9,410 bases of DNA from Lysobacterales bacterium (lineage in GTDB: Bacteria > Pseudomonadota > Gammaproteobacteria > Xanthomonadales > Xanthomonadaceae), in NCBI GenBank assembly GCA_020442545.1, contig JAGRJX010000208.1, positions 1-9,410 of the forward strand. Direction: 5' to 3'. The translations under genes and the position numbers were made by a program. Positions 6,479 through 9,410 of the stretch are shown piece by piece (positions within the stretch are counted from its first letter, which is position 1; every line of letters begins with the position of its first letter). The notes under the pieces were generated by a model. The model did not search any database. It saw only the letters and a list, made by a program, of their open reading frames with translations, and was not told the DNA's origin.

Positions 6479-7777
6479 TTGAGCGATTCCACGCCAGTCA
6501 ACAGCTACTACCGCGCCACCGCGACGGCCTACGATCCGTTCGCGGCGCTTCGTGGTCGACATGATGTCGACACGCTGATTGTTGGCGGCGGCTTTGCCGG
6601 CCTGAATACCGCCATCGGCCTTGCCGAGCGTGGTCAACAAGGCGTGATGCTGCTGGAAGCTGGCGAGCTTGGGCACGGCGCATCCGGGCGCAACGGCGGT
6701 TTCGCCTTTGGTGGCTATTCGCTGGGCGAGGCCGCGCTGCGCCGCAGTCAGGGACCCGAGAAGGCAAAACGGATGTACGACGGCACGCTGTGGGGCGTCG
6801 ACAGCATCCGTCGTCGCGCCGCGCAATACGCCATTCCCTGCGACCCGGTCGAAGGCGGCGTGATCTGGGCCAACTGGTTCCGTGATCCCGAGGTGTTGCG
6901 CGCACGGCAACGCGAACTGGCCGATCACTACGACGTGGACTGGCGCTGGATGCCGCAGGTCGAACTGCGTCAGCGGATACACAGCGAACGCTACAGCGAT
7001 GCGTTGTACGAGTCATCGGCGCTGCACATCCACCCGCTGAACTACGCCATCGGTCTTGGCCGCGCCGCCGCTGCTCAGGGTGTGCAGGTACACGAACGTA
7101 GTCCGGTAACCGGCCTGCAGCGCGATGGCAGCGGCTGGCGGGTGAGCACGGCGGAAGCTGAAGTTCGAGCGCAGCGCGTGGTGCTGGCCTGCGGCGGCTA
7201 CCTGGGCGGTTTCGCGCCGCGGCTTGATCGCAGCATCCTGCCGATATCGACCTACGTCATGGTCACCGAACCGCTGGGCTCGCGCATGACCGACATCATG
7301 GACATCAACGCAGCGGTCTATGACACCCGCTTCGCCTTCGACTACTACCGTCCGCTGAAGGACGGTCGGTTGCTCTGGGGCGGACGCATTACGGTGCGAG
7401 ATCCCTCGCCCGGGCAGGCCAAAGACATCCTGATGACCGACCTGCTGCGCGTGTTCCCGCAATTGCGCGACGTGGGCATCGATTACGCCTGGTCCGGCCT
7501 GATGGGCTACTCAAGGGCGCAGATGCCGCAGATCGGTGAATTGGAGCCGGGCCTGTGGATGGTGCACGCCTTCGGCGGCCACGGCGTGGCGCCCACCGCC
7601 TGGGGCGGCGAACTGATCGCCTCTGCTATTGCCGAGGGAGACACCCGCTGGAAGGACTTTGCCGGCTACCAGCCCGACAGCGCCTTCAAGCCTTTCGGCT
7701 TTGCCGCGGCGCAGCTGAGCTACTGGTGGCTGCAGACCCGCGACGCCTGCAAGGACTGGCGCGAAGGGCGACGCTGA
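6479..7777 (+). CDS. FAD-dependent amine oxidoreductase, PuuB-like (DAO family)
   Basis: The 432-residue product belongs to the D-amino-acid-oxidase-like flavoprotein group and resembles gamma-glutamylputrescine oxidase PuuB along its whole length. The N-terminal SYYRATATAYDPFAAL matches the SYYAAS..YAPF type of start. Gly36, Gly38 and Gly41 (LIVGGGFAGLN) form the dinucleotide fold, with Glu60 as ribose ligand. GHGASGRNGG is at 65-74 and HIHPLN at 183-188. RLLWGGR (297-303) and AFGGHGV (364-370) are FAD-closing elements near the C-terminus. The likely reaction is oxidative removal of an amine to give an aldehyde, ammonia and H2O2; the substrate is not certain. No other putrescine-pathway gene is visible. 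The start must be TTG 6479: no in-frame ATG or GTG lies before the FAD fold. GAGG at 6461-6464 is a distant ribosome-binding site. The start follows the galU stop by 23 nt. Confidence 0.88.
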   Translation: MSDSTPVNSYYRATATAYDPFAALRGRHDVDTLIVGGGFAGLNTAIGLAERGQQGVMLLEAGELGHGASGRNGGFAFGGYSLGEAALRRSQGPEKAKRMYDGTLWGVDSIRRRAAQYAIPCDPVEGGVIWANWFRDPEVLRARQRELADHYDVDWRWMPQVELRQRIHSERYSDALYESSALHIHPLNYAIGLGRAAAAQGVQVHERSPVTGLQRDGSGWRVSTAEAEVRAQRVVLACGGYLGGFAPRLDRSILPISTYVMVTEPLGSRMTDIMDINAAVYDTRFAFDYYRPLKDGRLLWGGRITVRDPSPGQAKDILMTDLLRVFPQLRDVGIDYAWSGLMGYSRAQMPQIGELEPGLWMVHAFGGHGVAPTAWGGELIASAIAEGDTRWKDFAGYQPDSAFKPFGFAAAQLSYWWLQTRDACKDWREGRR

Positions 7778-7853
7778 ACGCTGTCGCCACGCCAATTCGT
7801 GCGCAACGCGATAACCTGCGGTCGTTGACTCCCCGGACCGCCGCGCACCGCTG

Positions 7854-9302
7854 ATGGCTACCTTCAACGAAATCTGGGACGCGATCTGGTCGATTCCGCA
7901 TATCGGCAGCTACCTCAGCGTGGCCTGGATCGGCTATCTGCTCTGGCTGGCGATCTGGATCGTATTGCAGAAGCGCGAGCCGGCAGCCACGCTGAGCTGG
8001 CTGTTCGGCTTGGCGCTGCTACCTTACGTCGGGCTGCTGGTTTATTACCTGTTCGGACCGCAGCGCATCCATCGCCAGCAGCGACAGCGAGCGCGCACCC
8101 GATGTGAGCGCGAACTGGCGGAATCGGAACCGGTCTGCGATGACGACTTCTCGCGGCTGCTGGAAGGCAGCAGCGGCTTTCCGCAATCCAGCGCGACCCA
8201 CGTCCAACTGCTGGTTGATGGCGGCCAGACCTACGAATCCCTGATCGGAGCCATCAGCAGGGCGCAGCGACACGTGCATGCCGAGTACTACATCTTTGCT
8301 GCCGATCGCAGCGGCACGGCGGTGCGTGATGCGCTGATCGCGGCCGCGAAGCGTGGCGTACAAGTGAGGCTGCTGCTCGACGCGCTGGGTTCCGGCTTCG
8401 GTATGCGCGCGGGCTGGTTCAGGGGCCTGACCGATGCCGGCGGCGAGGTGCAATGGTTCCATCGGCTGCGGCTCTGGCGCCTCTGGCGCAAGCCCTGGCT
8501 GAACCTGCGCAGTCACCGCAAGATTGTCGTTGTTGATGGCCGTATCGGCTTCACCGGCGGCGTCAACGTCACCGACGACGAGAACGAGCGCCGGCGCAAG
8601 GATGCCTATCGCGACCTGCACCTGCGGCTCGAAGGGCGGATCGTGCGTTCCTTGCAGCAACTTTTCATCGAGGACTGGGCCTATACGCGGCGGCTGCAGA
8701 CTCGCTTGCTGGAACGCGAGGCGGATCTCCGCGAACATGATGTGGGGCCGGGTGATGTGTCTGCGCAGCTGATTGCCTCCGGCCCGGATGACCGCTGGGA
8801 ATCAATCCACCGCGCCTGGGTGTCAGCCATCCACGGCGCAAAGCGGCGCCTGTGGCTGGCGACGCCGTACTTCGTGCCGGGCGAGGCCGCGATGATGGCC
8901 TTGACCTCGGCCGCACTGCGCGGCGTCGACGTGCGCCTGATCCTCCCGCATCGGAGCGACAGCCTGCTGGTCACCTGGGCGGCGCGCTCCTATTTCCACG
9001 AACTGGCACCGGCCGGCGTACGCATCTTCGAATACGGTCCGCGCATGCTGCACAGCAAGGCCATGCTGGTCGACGATGACCTCGCCATCATCGGTAGCGC
9101 CAACTTCGACCAGCGCAGCTTTCGGCTCAACTTCGAGGCTGCCGTCTGCCTGCGTGACCAGTCGATCTGCCACGAGCTGGAGCAAGTCATGCACAGTGAC
9201 CTCGAATCTTCGGTCGAGGTTGAGCCGAAGGCCTGGCGCGAGCGCTCCGTCTGGCAGCGCCTGCCGGAGGCATTTGCCCGGCTGATGTCACCGCTGCTGT
9301 GA
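7854..9302 (+). CDS. cls: Cardiolipin synthase (ClsA-type phospholipase D family)
   Basis: Enzymes of this family join two phosphatidylglycerol molecules into cardiolipin in the inner membrane, or in some members use phosphatidylethanolamine. The 482-residue product has two N-terminal membrane helices (about 20-38 and 46-68), a basic linker, and two phospholipase D motifs: HKD1 with His221, Lys223 and Asp228 (SHRKIVVVDGRIGFTGGVN) and HKD2 with His400, Lys402 and Asp407 (LHSKAMLVDDDLAIIGSAN). Both catalytic sites are intact. Length and two membrane helices fit ClsA rather than ClsB or ClsC. An in-frame TAA at 7812 limits the start, and ATG 7854 is the only plausible codon after it; no clear Shine-Dalgarno is present. 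The 76-nt spacer from the flavoprotein gene suggests a separate promoter is possible, though I cannot identify one. A hairpin terminator follows 9 nt after the stop. Confidence 0.93.
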   Translation: MATFNEIWDAIWSIPHIGSYLSVAWIGYLLWLAIWIVLQKREPAATLSWLFGLALLPYVGLLVYYLFGPQRIHRQQRQRARTRCERELAESEPVCDDDFSRLLEGSSGFPQSSATHVQLLVDGGQTYESLIGAISRAQRHVHAEYYIFAADRSGTAVRDALIAAAKRGVQVRLLLDALGSGFGMRAGWFRGLTDAGGEVQWFHRLRLWRLWRKPWLNLRSHRKIVVVDGRIGFTGGVNVTDDENERRRKDAYRDLHLRLEGRIVRSLQQLFIEDWAYTRRLQTRLLEREADLREHDVGPGDVSAQLIASGPDDRWESIHRAWVSAIHGAKRRLWLATPYFVPGEAAMMALTSAALRGVDVRLILPHRSDSLLVTWAARSYFHELAPAGVRIFEYGPRMLHSKAMLVDDDLAIIGSANFDQRSFRLNFEAAVCLRDQSICHELEQVMHSDLESSVEVEPKAWRERSVWQRLPEAFARLMSPLL

Positions 9303-9311
9303 ACCGGAACC

Positions 9312-9338
9312 AAGACGGCGCCAATCTGGCGCCGTCTT
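9312..9338. terminator. Hairpin between convergent genes, probable bidirectional terminator
   Basis: A perfect 11-bp inverted repeat (arms 9312-9322 AAGACGGCGCC and 9328-9338, loop AATCT) starts 9 nt after the cls stop and ends 21 nt from the stop of the convergent thiolase gene. The arms begin with AA and end with TT, giving a short T-stretch in either direction (GTCTTAT on + and GTCTTGGTT on -). Position between two convergent genes and stem quality support an intrinsic terminator shared by both. The T-run is short. Confidence 0.8.
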
Positions 9339-9359
9339 ATGATCTCCGGGAACCCCAGC

Positions 9360-9410
9360 TCAGAGCGCTTCGAATATCCCCGCCGCACCCATGCCGGTGC
9401 CGATGCACAT
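9360..9410 (-). CDS. Thiolase (acetyl-CoA acyl/acetyltransferase), C-terminal end only
   Basis: The last 51 bases read on the - strand give 16 residues and a stop: MCIGTGMGAAGIFEAL. This is the C-terminal thiolase signature, in which the Cys of C-x-G-x-G-x-G is an active-site residue and the protein ends soon after. Thiolases cleave 3-ketoacyl-CoA or condense two acetyl-CoA. The stop codon is at 9360-9362, and the rest of the gene lies to the right of the window. The visible piece is too short to tell a beta-oxidation thiolase (FadA-like) from an acetoacetyl-CoA thiolase (AtoB/PhaA-like). The leading Met is an internal residue, not the start. The gene is convergent with cls and appears unrelated to the envelope genes. 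Confidence 0.85.
   Translation of the reverse strand: MCIGTGMGAAGIFEAL

Noticed and set aside
7778..7853. The spacer before cls as a promoter or terminator site
   Set aside because: No stem longer than 4 bp and no convincing -35/-10 pair is visible. It may still hold a promoter, but the sequence does not show it.
8019..8738. A 239-codon - strand frame inside cls
   Set aside because: It mirrors the codons of the cardiolipin synthase, including the first HKD region. It has no recognisable domain or plausible ribosome-binding context.

Overview
The window looks like ordinary chromosomal core sequence from a GC-rich gammaproteobacterium. Every recognisable protein is of proteobacterial type. 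The order rpsA – ihfB – lapA – lapB, followed by O-antigen/envelope genes and galU, is what I would expect in the Lysobacterales (Xanthomonadales) and their relatives. The class is well supported by family content. The order is an inference from gene order recalled from memory. I see no mobile element, CRISPR array, tRNA, rRNA or prophage gene.

Layout. All genes but one are on the + strand. Positions 1-537 hold the 3' end of rpsA (ribosomal protein S1), followed by a strong GC hairpin. ihfB (IHF beta) lies at 641-961. A 142-bp gap follows, containing a pair of near-identical 13-nt palindromic repeats on either side of a possible 19-codon ORF. Then come lapA and lapB (1104-2590, overlapping by 4 bases), a WecA/WbpL-type membrane sugar-phosphate transferase (2601-3620), a WbpM/PglF-type membrane nucleotide-sugar dehydratase (3617-5506, overlapping by 4 bases) and galU (5535-6455). 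A PuuB-like FAD amine oxidoreductase follows at 6479-7777 with a TTG start. A two-HKD cardiolipin synthase occupies 7854-9302 and ends in a hairpin terminator. The last 51 bases are the C-terminal end of a thiolase on the - strand, convergent with the synthase.

How the genes fit together. From lapA to galU the genes are tightly packed (overlaps, or gaps of 10 and 28 nt) and share an envelope theme. LapA and LapB tune LPS synthesis in the inner membrane. The WbpL-like enzyme would load the first sugar-1-phosphate on undecaprenyl phosphate. The WbpM-like enzyme would make the 4-keto-6-deoxy UDP-sugar precursor, and GalU would supply UDP-glucose. Cardiolipin synthase also acts in the inner membrane but has its own spacer. 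The PuuB-like gene has no obvious partner here.

I do not find a previously undescribed system. The least explained sequence is the ihfB-lapA spacer with its repeated palindrome. The other point worth comparing is the compact ihfB-to-wbpM interval, which in Pseudomonas holds the large O-antigen cluster.
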